Below are positions 34,963 through 42,630 of a DNA stretch of 64,000 nucleotides, in pieces. Source of the DNA: Streptomyces roseochromogenus subsp. oscitans DS 12.976. Lineage in GTDB: Bacteria > Actinomycetota > Actinomycetes > Streptomycetales > Streptomycetaceae. Location: NCBI RefSeq assembly GCF_000497445.1, contig NZ_CM002285.1, forward strand, positions 4,334,930 through 4,398,929, read 5' to 3'. The position numbers and the translations under genes are program-made. How positions within the stretch are numbered: position 1 is the first letter of the stretch; each line of letters begins with the position of its first letter. The notes beneath the pieces were generated by a model, which was given only the letters and a program-made list of their open reading frames with translations, was not told where the DNA came from and did no database searches.

Positions 34963-35460
34963 CTGACCGGCTCCGGGAAGACCACCGTCGCCCAGGCCCT
35001 GGCCGCACGCGGCTTCACCCGGCTGTCCGTGGACGAGGAGGTACACCGCCTCCACGGCCGCTACGGCGTGGACTACCCGGAGCACACCTACTTCGAGCGC
35101 GAACAGCCCGTGATCGACGCGGTTCGCCAGAGGTTCGTCAAGGAACTCAGCGCCGGCAACGACGTCGTCCTGGATCACGGGCTGTGGCGCCGCAGCGAGC
35201 GCGACGCTTGGCGGCAGGCCGCCCGCGAGGCGGGCGGCTGTCCCCTGGTCGTCTACCTCCCCGCCGACCGCAACGAGCTGCTGCGGCGCCTGGCAGAGCG
35301 CAACCAGCGCGAAGACGCCAACGCCCTCACTGTCACCCCTGAAGCCCTCGACGACTTCTTCGCCCGCTTCGACGTCCCGGCCGAGGACGAGGAAGTGATC
35401 GTCTACACCGGCAGTGTCGACAGCCTGCTGACCACCCTCACCACAGATCGGCAGAGCTGA
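34963..35460 (+). pseudogene. AAA/zeta-like small-molecule or protein kinase, N-terminally truncated
   Basis: The frame begins inside the P-loop as LTGSGKTTVAQALAARG. The first Gly of the Walker A motif and the preceding beta strand are missing (an Arg stands in that place), and no ATG, GTG or TTG occurs in frame before it. The remainder, with DHGLWRRSERDAWRQAAREA and a LRRLAERNQRED lid, is a normal P-loop kinase of about 165 residues. The XRE start codon lies 20 bp from the break on the opposite strand, so a deletion or recombination probably joined the two. Confidence 0.6.
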
Positions 35461-35478
35461 GCGTCCTACGGCACTCGT

Positions 35479-35517
35479 CCCCTCAGGGCCGGCCTTCTTG
35501 GCTCCGGCCCTGAGGGG
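35479..35517. terminator. Bidirectional terminator
   Basis: A perfect 14-bp stem (CCCCTCAGGGCCGG with its complement) and an 11-nt loop stand between the convergent kinase remnant and the ParB-like gene. Confidence 0.8.
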
Positions 35518-35527
35518 ATGTGCTGTG

Positions 35528-36430
35528 TCAGGCCAGAGTGGTCAGGCTCTGGGCGAGGGAGCGGGCTTCGGGTGCGAGGCCGTCGAGGATGTCCCGCGCG
35601 TAGGCGGTGCCCGATCGGGCGGCGAGGTCCTGGACGGCGGCCCAGTTCTCGGCGATCAGCTGGAGGGCCTGCCGTGCTCGGTGGATGGCGTCCTGCCGGT
35701 CGGCGCGGAACTGTTCGGCATCCTGGTGGGCCTGGTGCCAGGTGAGGTGTCCTTGCTCGACGAGCTGGGCGAGGGGCGGTGCGGTGTCTCCGTCGGCGAG
35801 CCGGAGGGCGTCGGCGTCGCCCACGTGCTTTCGGAGTCGTTCCTCTTCCTGCCGCTCGTCGAGTGCCGCCGTGGCGTCATCGAGGGTGATCAGGCCCTCG
35901 GTGACCTGTTCGGCGAGGTCGGGAGCGTGCTCACGCAGGCGGTCATGCTGGGCCTGGAGAGCGGCCGAGCGGGCCTTGTGCTCGCGGACGGTGCTGTAGG
36001 CGGCGTCAAGGCTGAGGGTGCCGGTGCGGACCTGTTCGGCGATGTGGCGGGAGTGCTTGAGGACCGTGACCGCGTTGGAGATGCGGGTCAGGCTGAGGCC
36101 GTGGAGCTTGGCGTGGTCCCGCAGGGAGTGTTCCGAAAAGAGACGGGCCATCGCGACGATCATGGCCTGCTGGCCTTTGCTGATGTTCCGGCGGTACACG
36201 TTGAGGGAGAGGATCATCCCCATAGGGTCGTCGCCGGTGTAGGTGGTGAAGCGGGGCTGGACGCCGGCGATCTCGCAGGCGGCGAGACGGTTGCGGCCGT
36301 CGAGGAGGACGCCGTCGGCATCGAGGACGATCGGTTCGTGCTGGCCCTCGGCCTTGATGGACTCGGCGAGGTCGTGCAGCTCGTCCTCGCTGAACATCGG
36401 GAACACGTTGGCGGTGGGGTGGATCTTCAG
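35528..36430 (-). CDS. ParB/RepB-like nuclease-domain protein
   Basis: The protein of about 300 residues starts with a ParB N-terminal domain (IHPTANVFPMFSEDELHDL, then EPIVLDADGVLLDGRNRLAA), followed by a helix-turn-helix (HGLSLTRISNAVTVLKHSRH) and a long helical C-terminus. The conserved domain begins at KIHPTAN, before the first GTG (36406). AAGGAG is seven bases ahead of a CTG at 36430, so initiation at CTG is plausible; this start is an inference. It probably acts in maintenance or regulation of the element. Confidence 0.75.
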   Translation of the reverse strand: MKIHPTANVFPMFSEDELHDLAESIKAEGQHEPIVLDADGVLLDGRNRLAACEIAGVQPRFTTYTGDDPMGMILSLNVYRRNISKGQQAMIVAMARLFSEHSLRDHAKLHGLSLTRISNAVTVLKHSRHIAEQVRTGTLSLDAAYSTVREHKARSAALQAQHDRLREHAPDLAEQVTEGLITLDDATAALDERQEEERLRKHVGDADALRLADGDTAPPLAQLVEQGHLTWHQAHQDAEQFRADRQDAIHRARQALQLIAENWAAVQDLAARSGTAYARDILDGLAPEARSLAQSLTTLA

Positions 36431-36529
36431 GGCGGGGCTCCTTCTTCGGATGGGGTGCTAGCGGCACCTTGCTGGGGTCTGTGGCCTTGTAGAGGCCGGT
36501 ACTGGGCTGCAGTTGCAGCTGAGAGGGGT

Positions 36530-38245
36530 CTATCGGCGCTGCCCGTGCTGCTGGCCTGTGGGTGTCGCCGTCACCGTTGCGGGCTGAGGAGTACGGCTTT
36601 CCTGGGCAGGGATGGAGCCCGCGAGTGTCGAGCGTCGGCGGGCGGCTTCGGCGCGGCGGTTGGGTGCCGGGTTGCGGCCGGTGTGCTGGATGCGGCTGAT
36701 CAGGACACGGGCGGGCTGGCGGGCAGTGGTCAGTTCCCGCTGGGCAGCGGCTTCCCTGAGCAGTTGGTGGGGTGGGTGGCCGCGGGCTTCGGCGTCGGCG
36801 AGGACGGTGGCGAGCGCGGGCCACGCGGGGTCGGCGAGGATCCGCTCGGCGTGGTCGGGGACGGCTGCCCGTACGTCACTGACCAGAGCCCGACGGGCTG
36901 CCTCCCTGGGCGGGCGGGCTGAGAGTTCACCGAGCATCGGGGCGAGTGCACGGTCTGCTGCGGCTTGGAGGTGCTGCACCGCCCGACGGGCAGCTTCGGC
37001 CTGGTGGGCGTGGTCCTTCGCTTCGTGCCAGCGGGCAGCGACGATCGTGGCCCACACCAGGGCGGCGAGCAGCGCGGCGAGCGCGCTGCCGTCCGGGCCG
37101 GTGGCCGTGTGGGCGATGTCCCGGGCAGCGAGGCGCAGCGCATGGGCAGCACGATCTTCCGCCCGGATCTGGGAACGCTCGGCTCGGGCGAACGCCTTCG
37201 AGGCCGCACGCAGTTCGGCCTTCAGACGAACGGGTGCCTTCTGGGCGGTGGCTTCAAGCAACTCGCCGAACGCGGTGACGTGAGCCTGAGCGTGGGCGTC
37301 GTCGGCGAGATCAGCGTGGAGGGTGTCGAGGGCGTCGGTGGCCTGGTGCCAGACGGTGGTGGGGCGGTTGCGGCGGGCAGTGGGGTGTTCTTCGGGCCGG
37401 CCGGCTTCGAGGCGGGCCTGCAGCTTGGGCAGGGTGAGGTCGGGGGCGATCTTTCCGCCGGGGTGGAAGATCTGTTCCCCGTTCTTGTTGAGGTCTCCGG
37501 GGCGGCCGACGGCGTAGCCGAGGAGGTCGCCTGACGGTCCGCGGCGCGGTTTGACCGCGATGCCGTCGGCTTCGAGGTAGGCGAGGAGTTCCTCGGCGTT
37601 GGTCGCGTGGGGGATGGCGGCGCGGATGCGGTCCTGGAGCCATGCCCGGCTGGGCTGCTCCCAGCCGAGTCGTTCGGCCTTGTGCATCTCGGCCTGGGAG
37701 GGCGGGCGGGCCGCGGTGCGGTCGCCCTTCTTCAACTGCCTGAGCCCGTAGTCCTTCTCGATCTGGCGGCAGGCGTCGCCGACGCGTATGCCGCTGTCGT
37801 GGAGTTTGGGGCGGCGGCCGTCTTCGCGGACGGTGGTGGCGAGGATGTGGATGTGGTCGTCGGCGTGGCGTACGGCGATCCAGCGGCAGGCCAGGTCGTC
37901 GCCCGCGGGGGCGATGCCCGCGGCTTCGACGATGCGCCGGGCGATCTCGCCCCACTCGGCATCGGAGAGGTAGCGGTCCTCGGGAGCGGCACGGACGGGA
38001 CAGTGCCAGACGTGGTCGGTCACCTTCTTGCCGAACTCACTGTTCCGAAGCTGAACGGGCGCATCGAGGTGGCGGGCGAGCTGGGTGAGGGTGGCGTTCT
38101 CGTCGCGGCCGGGGTCGGGCATGCCGAGCATCGCGAAGGCGGCGACGATGTGCGGGTCGAGGTGCTCGTCCTGGCGTCCGGGGCCGTAGAGGTAGGCGAG
38201 CAGGCCGCGGGTGTTGGACCCGGCGGGCTTGATGGCGGCGATCAC
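36530..38245 (-). CDS. Relaxase / mobilization nuclease (MobA/VirD2 type)
   Basis: The 571-residue protein has the relaxase N-terminus (IAAIKPAGSNTRGLLAYLYG) and the metal-binding histidine motif H127-ADD-H131-I-H133. A long helical C-terminal part follows. It should nick the element at its oriT and lead the strand during conjugation. The GTG start overlaps the MobC stop (GTGA), so the two are made together. Actinobacterial elements usually move double-stranded DNA by TraB, so a relaxase here indicates a mobilizable element. Confidence 0.88.
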   Translation of the reverse strand: MIAAIKPAGSNTRGLLAYLYGPGRQDEHLDPHIVAAFAMLGMPDPGRDENATLTQLARHLDAPVQLRNSEFGKKVTDHVWHCPVRAAPEDRYLSDAEWGEIARRIVEAAGIAPAGDDLACRWIAVRHADDHIHILATTVREDGRRPKLHDSGIRVGDACRQIEKDYGLRQLKKGDRTAARPPSQAEMHKAERLGWEQPSRAWLQDRIRAAIPHATNAEELLAYLEADGIAVKPRRGPSGDLLGYAVGRPGDLNKNGEQIFHPGGKIAPDLTLPKLQARLEAGRPEEHPTARRNRPTTVWHQATDALDTLHADLADDAHAQAHVTAFGELLEATAQKAPVRLKAELRAASKAFARAERSQIRAEDRAAHALRLAARDIAHTATGPDGSALAALLAALVWATIVAARWHEAKDHAHQAEAARRAVQHLQAAADRALAPMLGELSARPPREAARRALVSDVRAAVPDHAERILADPAWPALATVLADAEARGHPPHQLLREAAAQRELTTARQPARVLISRIQHTGRNPAPNRRAEAARRRSTLAGSIPAQESRTPQPATVTATPTGQQHGQRR

Positions 38246-38985
38246 GCGGACAGCTCCTCTTCTTCCTGCACGGCCGGCTCGACGGGCTGGCACAGGGCCT
38301 CGGCGATCAGCTCCAGCAGCTGCTGGAGTTCGGCCAGGCGTTGGCGGAGGTCGGGCGGGGTGAGGTCGCTGTTGAGGGCGCGGGCGATCTGGTTGACGTT
38401 GACGCCGATCCGGTTGAGCTCGCGCAGGACCTGGGCGCGGAAGTGGTGGGTGCGGCGGCGGTCCTCGGACAGCGGCAGGTTCGCGGTGAACCGTCCGGTG
38501 ATGAAGGCGAGGACCACGTCCGCGGCGAACCCGGAGTCGCCCTTGTAGCCGTGCTCGGCGGCGACGCCCCGGAGATGGGCACGCTCCTCATCGAGGAACC
38601 GCAGGGGACCGACGCGTGCATCACGCTTCTCGCCGGTGAAGCGGCGGATCGCCGGCTGGACGCTCTTCACGGTGGGCTCGCCAGCGGTGGCAGCGTCTTC
38701 GCGTACGGGGCGCAGGATCTCGCGCTGGACGGCGTGGAGTTGGTCCGCGTCGGGGCCGCCCTCGGCCCCGGCCTCCTGGCCTGGCGCCCCCTGGCGCCGG
38801 GCCGTCTCCGCCACCCCCGGGGCGGAGACCCCCGAAGACCGGCCTGGAGTCGGACTCGGGGTACTACTGGCTCCGCCAGGAGCGCGTCCGAACGCACGCC
38901 GCAAACCTCCCAGCAGCCTACGGGACTTCGCCAACGGCAACGACTCGTCAGACGTGTGGTCGGGGCAGCGAGGGTCGTGCGTCAC
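38242..38985 (-). CDS. MobC-like relaxosome protein
   Basis: The 247-residue protein has a disordered Pro/Ser/Gly N-terminal half and a C-terminal MobC domain with the signature LRELNRIGVNVNQIARALN. It helps the relaxase bind and melt oriT. Overlaps of 4 bp with both neighbours (ATGA before, GTGA after) put it in one operon with the DUF2637 protein and the relaxase. Confidence 0.88.
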   Translation of the reverse strand: MTHDPRCPDHTSDESLPLAKSRRLLGGLRRAFGRAPGGASSTPSPTPGRSSGVSAPGVAETARRQGAPGQEAGAEGGPDADQLHAVQREILRPVREDAATAGEPTVKSVQPAIRRFTGEKRDARVGPLRFLDEERAHLRGVAAEHGYKGDSGFAADVVLAFITGRFTANLPLSEDRRRTHHFRAQVLRELNRIGVNVNQIARALNSDLTPPDLRQRLAELQQLLELIAEALCQPVEPAVQEEEELSA

Positions 38986-39866
38986 GAGAGGTTCTCCGAA
39001 AGGGGGCGAGCGAGACGGGCAGACCGTGGTGGAAGGTCTGCGGGAGTGGGGGCGGTCGGCGCTTCGCCCACAGCTGTGGACAGCCGGGCGGCGACTAGGG
39101 CTGCGTCGTCGAGTTCGGCCTGGATGATGTCCTTCAGCTGGTCCGCCTCCTTCCGGCCGATGGTGAGGTCCCTGGCGCGGAAGGTGCTCTCGATGTGGCG
39201 GCGTGAGGCGCGGCCGCCTCGTCCCAGTGGCGCGGTGCGGGCGAGAGCGAGCCGTTCAGCGGAGACCTCGCCAGGCGTGTGGGCCTTGGCTGTGGTGGAC
39301 GGCGCCGGGACCTCCGCCACTTTGGTGGCGCCTGAGGCCACGTCGGCAACATCTCGCGCCACGTCGGTGGGGATGTCAGCCACGTCGGCAGTGGTCAGCT
39401 CCACCGCCTCCTGGGGGCGGGCGGCGGAGTGGCGGCGGATGACGAGGTAGAGGTGGACGGCGCCGGCCAGCGCGAGCGGGGCGAGGGCGGACAGCGCGCC
39501 GACGGTGAGGTCGCCGAGCCGGAGGCCGCTGACCGGGAGGGTCTGCTGGTTGAGGCGGACGGCGTGCAGGGCGTTGGCCCAGATGCTCACTCCGGTGGCC
39601 AGAGCGACGAGTGTCCCTACGTACCGCCGTGAGCGCGGTGGGGCGCTGCGCAGCATGAGCTGGGCGCCGATGCCGATGCCGATGAAGCCGTCGATCACGA
39701 GCGGGAAGGCGTAGGTGAGCAGTCCGCGGATGTGGGTGGCGACGGCCATCTGACGAAGGGCGTCGTAGGAGAGGACGAAGGCGAACACGGCGAGCATCGC
39801 TATGCCCACGCGGATCGTTTTGGCGCCCGGTATGTCGGAGGGCGTGGTGGCGGTGCGGGAGGTCAA
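38982..39866 (-). CDS. DUF2637 membrane protein
   Basis: The product of about 294 residues has four N-terminal membrane helices (AMLAVFAFVLSYDALRQMA, AFPLVIDGFIGIGIG and two more), typical of DUF2637 proteins of actinobacterial plasmids. A soluble C-terminal part rich in Asp/Val/Ala repeats (VADIPTDVARDVADVAS) follows, with a winged-helix-like end. TTG 39866 is chosen because TTGGAG lies nine bases upstream and no ATG precedes the first helix at reasonable distance. It is the first gene of the mobilization operon. Confidence 0.75.
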   Translation of the reverse strand: MTSRTATTPSDIPGAKTIRVGIAMLAVFAFVLSYDALRQMAVATHIRGLLTYAFPLVIDGFIGIGIGAQLMLRSAPPRSRRYVGTLVALATGVSIWANALHAVRLNQQTLPVSGLRLGDLTVGALSALAPLALAGAVHLYLVIRRHSAARPQEAVELTTADVADIPTDVARDVADVASGATKVAEVPAPSTTAKAHTPGEVSAERLALARTAPLGRGGRASRRHIESTFRARDLTIGRKEADQLKDIIQAELDDAALVAARLSTAVGEAPTAPTPADLPPRSARLARPLSENLS

Positions 39867-39941
39867 GCGGGGGCACTCCAAGTGAGGTTGGCCGACGGCC
39901 ACGCGGCAGGGGGTTCGGCGCGGCCGCCGTGAGGTGCGGTG

Positions 39942-40065
39942 ACTCGTACCACTCGTTGCATGCCTGGTCAGGGCAGGTACGAGAGAAGTGGTGATGTCGA
40001 GACGACTCGTTGCGGGCCGTTCACTCGTCCCCGCGCTGACCTGCGCGGGGACGAGTGCGACGAGT
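39942..40065. repeat. ACTCGT cluster, candidate oriT or iterons
   Basis: The hexamer ACTCGT occurs at 39942, 39951, 40005 and 40023, and its complement ACGAGT at 40051 and 40060: six copies in 124 bp, where chance predicts well under one. It lies just ahead of the mobilization operon. Function is inferred. Confidence 0.6.
40022..40057. terminator. 15-bp hairpin after the DUF3631 gene
   Basis: CACTCGTCCCCGCGC (40022-40036) is perfectly complementary to 40043-40057 with a 6-nt loop. It can end the DUF3631 transcript, but it includes two of the ACTCGT boxes and might instead be the oriT stem. Confidence 0.65.
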
Positions 40066-40074
40066 GGAGTCGGG

Positions 40075-41352
40075 TCAGGCTGCGGTGCCGGGCAGCGGCT
40101 CGGCCACCGACTGGGCGGACTCGGCCAGAGGTTTCGGCTCGGGGCAGTAGCGCGCCCAGGTGTCGAGGAACTGGTTGCGCGCGAAACCCTTGGCCTGGGT
40201 GCCATCGGGGAAGCGGCGGTTGGCCGAGCCGATGCCGTAGGGCTTGAGCAGCACCTGCAGGCCGCGCGCGGTCAGGCCGTTGGCGCCGTAGTCCGCCCAC
40301 GGCGCTTCCTTGTCCGCGTTGAGGGACTCCAGCAGGTGCTTCGTGCCCAGCACGGCCGGATCGCCGACAGCGGCGAAGGCCCGGCGGATGCCGACCAGAA
40401 GGCGGGTGCGCAGACCGCCCTCCTCATCCTGACCGGCCTCGTAGTCGGTCATGGTGCGGCAGGCGGTGCGGGCGAGCGTGGGCCATTCGCCTCCGGCGAG
40501 GTCGGCGATGGTGACCAGGGGTTCCCAGGTGTCCGCTGCCCGGTCCTCGACCGGCATGGCCGGCTCCATCTCCATCGCCTGTGCGCGCAGAGGCGTGAGC
40601 CAGGCGGCGAGCCGGTCGCGTATCGCGTGCAGGTCGGGGGTGTCCCGGCCGGTGCGGAAGGACGCCACCTTCTCCCCATCCGCGCGGCGCCGCATCCGGA
40701 TGACCACCGACCGGTCCATGATCGTGCCGGGCAGGTCACCGATGCCGGCGAGTGCGGCCATGGCGAAGGTGGGGAACTCCTGCACCGCGTGCTCGGGTCC
40801 CGACACTCGCAGCGTGGGCCGGTTGCGCTGGTGCCCGGCGTTGAGCAGACCGCGCAGGTCCTCGTTCTTCTCCGCCGCCTTCGCGGTGCCGAAGAGGGTG
40901 TCGGCCTCGTCGACCAGAAGCGTGGGCGGGTCCTCGTCGGTGATCGAACGGAAGATCGCCGCCGCGCTGGCGTTGACCGTGATCAGGCGGTTGCGCACCG
41001 TCTCGGTCACCACATCCAGCAGTCGGGACTTGCCGCACCGCTTCTCCGGAGCGACCACCGCAAGGCGCGGCGCGTGCTGCCAGGCACGCTGCAGATGCGT
41101 CGCCGCGACCCACAGCGTCACCGCCGTGAGGGCCTCTTCGCTCGGCATCGCCACGTAGCGCTTGATCTGCGCCCGCAGGTCGGCCAGGATCTGCGCTCCC
41201 TCGGGCACCGGTGTGGCCGGGTGAGCGTCGCTGGGGTCCGCGTCTGCGGGCGGTGCGGCGGAGATGGCCAGTTGGCCGGGTATGTGGGCTGGGGGCCGCA
41301 ACATGGTGGTGTCGTCGGGAAGGGATGGCGTATTCGGCTGGGCGTCGGTCAT
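40075..41352 (-). CDS. DUF3631 P-loop ATPase
   Basis: The 425-residue protein has Walker A APEKRCGKSR (101-110) and Walker B TLLVDEAD (144-151). The DUF3631 domain follows with a sensor region (MDRSVVIRMRRR) and a C-terminal winged-helix part. Relatives stand in for replicative helicase or primase-associated ATPases on phages and actinobacterial plasmids, so it may serve replication of the excised element. A short linker of about 50 disordered residues precedes the ATPase. Confidence 0.82.
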   Translation of the reverse strand: MTDAQPNTPSLPDDTTMLRPPAHIPGQLAISAAPPADADPSDAHPATPVPEGAQILADLRAQIKRYVAMPSEEALTAVTLWVAATHLQRAWQHAPRLAVVAPEKRCGKSRLLDVVTETVRNRLITVNASAAAIFRSITDEDPPTLLVDEADTLFGTAKAAEKNEDLRGLLNAGHQRNRPTLRVSGPEHAVQEFPTFAMAALAGIGDLPGTIMDRSVVIRMRRRADGEKVASFRTGRDTPDLHAIRDRLAAWLTPLRAQAMEMEPAMPVEDRAADTWEPLVTIADLAGGEWPTLARTACRTMTDYEAGQDEEGGLRTRLLVGIRRAFAAVGDPAVLGTKHLLESLNADKEAPWADYGANGLTARGLQVLLKPYGIGSANRRFPDGTQAKGFARNQFLDTWARYCPEPKPLAESAQSVAEPLPGTAA

Positions 41353-41409
41353 ACTGGGTACCAGCTCCTCTGCTCGCGGGCCATATGGGACGGCAATCCC
41401 GGCTCCACG

Positions 41410-41427
41410 GGTCGATCGCTAGGGATG
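41410..41427. repeat. 18-bp inverted repeat, left copy
   Basis: GGTCGATCGCTAGGGATG here is the exact reverse complement of 42227-42244. The pair flanks the XRE regulator gene 800 bp apart, and each copy contains the palindrome CGATCG. Confidence 0.85.
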
Positions 41428-41449
41428 GCGGTTGAGAGGTTTGCGCTTG

Positions 41450-41476
41450 GCCCCCGGTGACAGCCGGGGGCTTTTT
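41450..41476 (+). terminator. Intrinsic terminator with T-tract
   Basis: GCCCCCGG/CCGGGGGC stem, 6-nt loop and TTTTT make a textbook rho-independent terminator on the plus strand. No protein gene on that strand ends before it, so it may end a short untranslated RNA that starts near 41360-41410. Confidence 0.8.
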
Positions 41477-41559
41477 GCACGGGGCACTACGTGGGGTGGG
41501 TCGCGGGAACTCCTGAGGCTGGTGGGGTGGGACTACAAGCGTACCACGAGCGCTGCCGA

Positions 41560-41588
41560 TCGCAGAAGTGTTTTGCATCTCGCAGAAG
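41560..41588 (+). promoter_or_regulatory. Direct repeats in the XRE gene promoter
   Basis: TCGCAGAAG occurs at 41560-41568 and 41580-41588, exactly 20 bp apart, two helical turns. The second copy lies within the palindrome TCGCAGAAGCGA. TACTGT just after it is a possible -10 box. Probable autoregulation sites. Confidence 0.55.
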
Positions 41589-41652
41589 CGATGCTACTGT
41601 TTTAGAGTCGCTGCAGAGTGCAGTGGACTGCTACGAACGGAAGGAGGCGCCT

Positions 41653-42168
41653 GTGGCGGACGAAGACCCGCCCGAGGGCGTCCTGCTCAGCGGCGAAGCG
41701 AACGTCGCGATCCGCATCAAGGTGGAACGCGAGGCACGCGGCTGGAGCACCAACGCCCTGTCCGACCGGCTCAACGAGGCCGGCTTCGAGATGAACCCGT
41801 CCGCGGTCTGGCGCATCGAGAACGGCAAGCGCCGCATCAACCTCGACGAGGCCATCGGCTTCGCCGAGGTCTTCGGCATCGACCTGCGCAACCTCGTCGG
41901 CCCCCCGCAGCTCGCCGCCAAGGCCCGCGCCATGGAACTGATCGACGAGGTCGTCGACGCGTTCCGCGGGACCCAGCGCGCCAACGCCGCCTTCACCAGA
42001 GCGCGCGACGCCCTCGACGCCTATCTCACCGAGCACCCCGACATCCGCGAGGAAGCTGACGTCATGGTCTCCAACGCCATCGCCGAGGCGTCCACGAAGC
42101 ACCTACTGGAGACGTACGGACCGCCCCCAGGCGAGCACCCGGACGACACCCCCGCCGGCAAGGCATAG
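41653..42168 (+). CDS. XRE-family regulator of the element
   Basis: The 171-residue protein has an XRE helix-turn-helix (IRIKVEREARGWSTNALSDRL, SAVWRIENGKRRI) followed by a helical C-terminus. GTG 41653 has a perfect AAGGAGG five bases before it. It is divergent from the DUF3631 gene and stands at the control point of the backbone, so it probably decides between silence and excision or transfer. Direct repeats in its promoter suggest autoregulation. Confidence 0.85.
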   Translation: MADEDPPEGVLLSGEANVAIRIKVEREARGWSTNALSDRLNEAGFEMNPSAVWRIENGKRRINLDEAIGFAEVFGIDLRNLVGPPQLAAKARAMELIDEVVDAFRGTQRANAAFTRARDALDAYLTEHPDIREEADVMVSNAIAEASTKHLLETYGPPPGEHPDDTPAGKA

Positions 42169-42181
42169 CCCCCGGCTCCCA

Positions 42182-42217
42182 CTCCCGCCCTGGGCCCGCA
42201 AACCCCCAGCGCGGGAG
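42182..42217 (+). terminator. Hairpin after the XRE gene
   Basis: CTCCCGC (42182) pairs with GCGGGAG (42211-42217), with inner CTGGG/CCCAG pairing, 14 bp past the XRE stop. From here to 42473 no further coding frame was recognised. Confidence 0.6.
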
Positions 42218-42226
42218 CTTCACCTT

Positions 42227-42244
42227 CATCCCTAGCGATCGACC
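42227..42244. repeat. 18-bp inverted repeat, right copy
   Basis: CATCCCTAGCGATCGACC is the exact reverse complement of 41410-41427. It lies downstream of the XRE gene. Confidence 0.85.
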
Positions 42245-42473
42245 GGCAGGCCGGCATTGCCGTGCCATCCGCCTGCCAGAAGAGGACTCACCCCCTTGAC
42301 CCCACCCGCAACATGCCCGCCCCCGCACTTCAACGCCGCTCTCCCTCGCCTCTACCTCCCGAAGGAAGTCGCGGAAATCCCCGGCCACTCCCCTCGCCTC
42401 CCTCACCGCGTTCCACCGCCGTTCACCCGCCCAAGCGGCGGCCACGGTGGCGCGACGCGGGAGGTCGGGCTCT

Positions 42474-42581
42474 TTGACTGAGGACGAATGGCTGCGCCGA
42501 GTAGAGGCTCAGCTCCCTGACCGGGACGAGGAGTGGGTCGACGATCTGCTCCGCATCTTCGGCATAGACCGCCGGTCATGA
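42474..42581 (+). CDS. 35-residue acidic protein
   Basis: The TTG start has GGGAGG eight bases upstream. The product (TEDEWLRRVEAQLPDRDEEW to LLRIFGIDRRS) is related to the small protein at 25138 near the other end of the element. Between them the pattern T-E-x-E-W, A-Q-L-P-x-R-D-x-E-W and a DL-x-R-I end are conserved. An upstream in-frame GTG (42447) is possible. It lies beside the recombinase gene, so it could modulate excision; this is inference. Confidence 0.6.
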   Translation: MTEDEWLRRVEAQLPDRDEEWVDDLLRIFGIDRRS

Positions 42582-42587
42582 ACGAAC

Positions 42588-42624
42588 GAAGCCGGGTTCC
42601 CGACCACAACGGGGACCCGGCTTC
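42588..42624. terminator. Bidirectional terminator before the recombinase stop
   Basis: GAAGCCGGGT-CCC pairs with GGG-ACCCGGCTTC around a 10-nt loop. It separates the convergent small gene and the recombinase gene. Confidence 0.78.
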
Positions 42625-42630
42625 CCTTTG

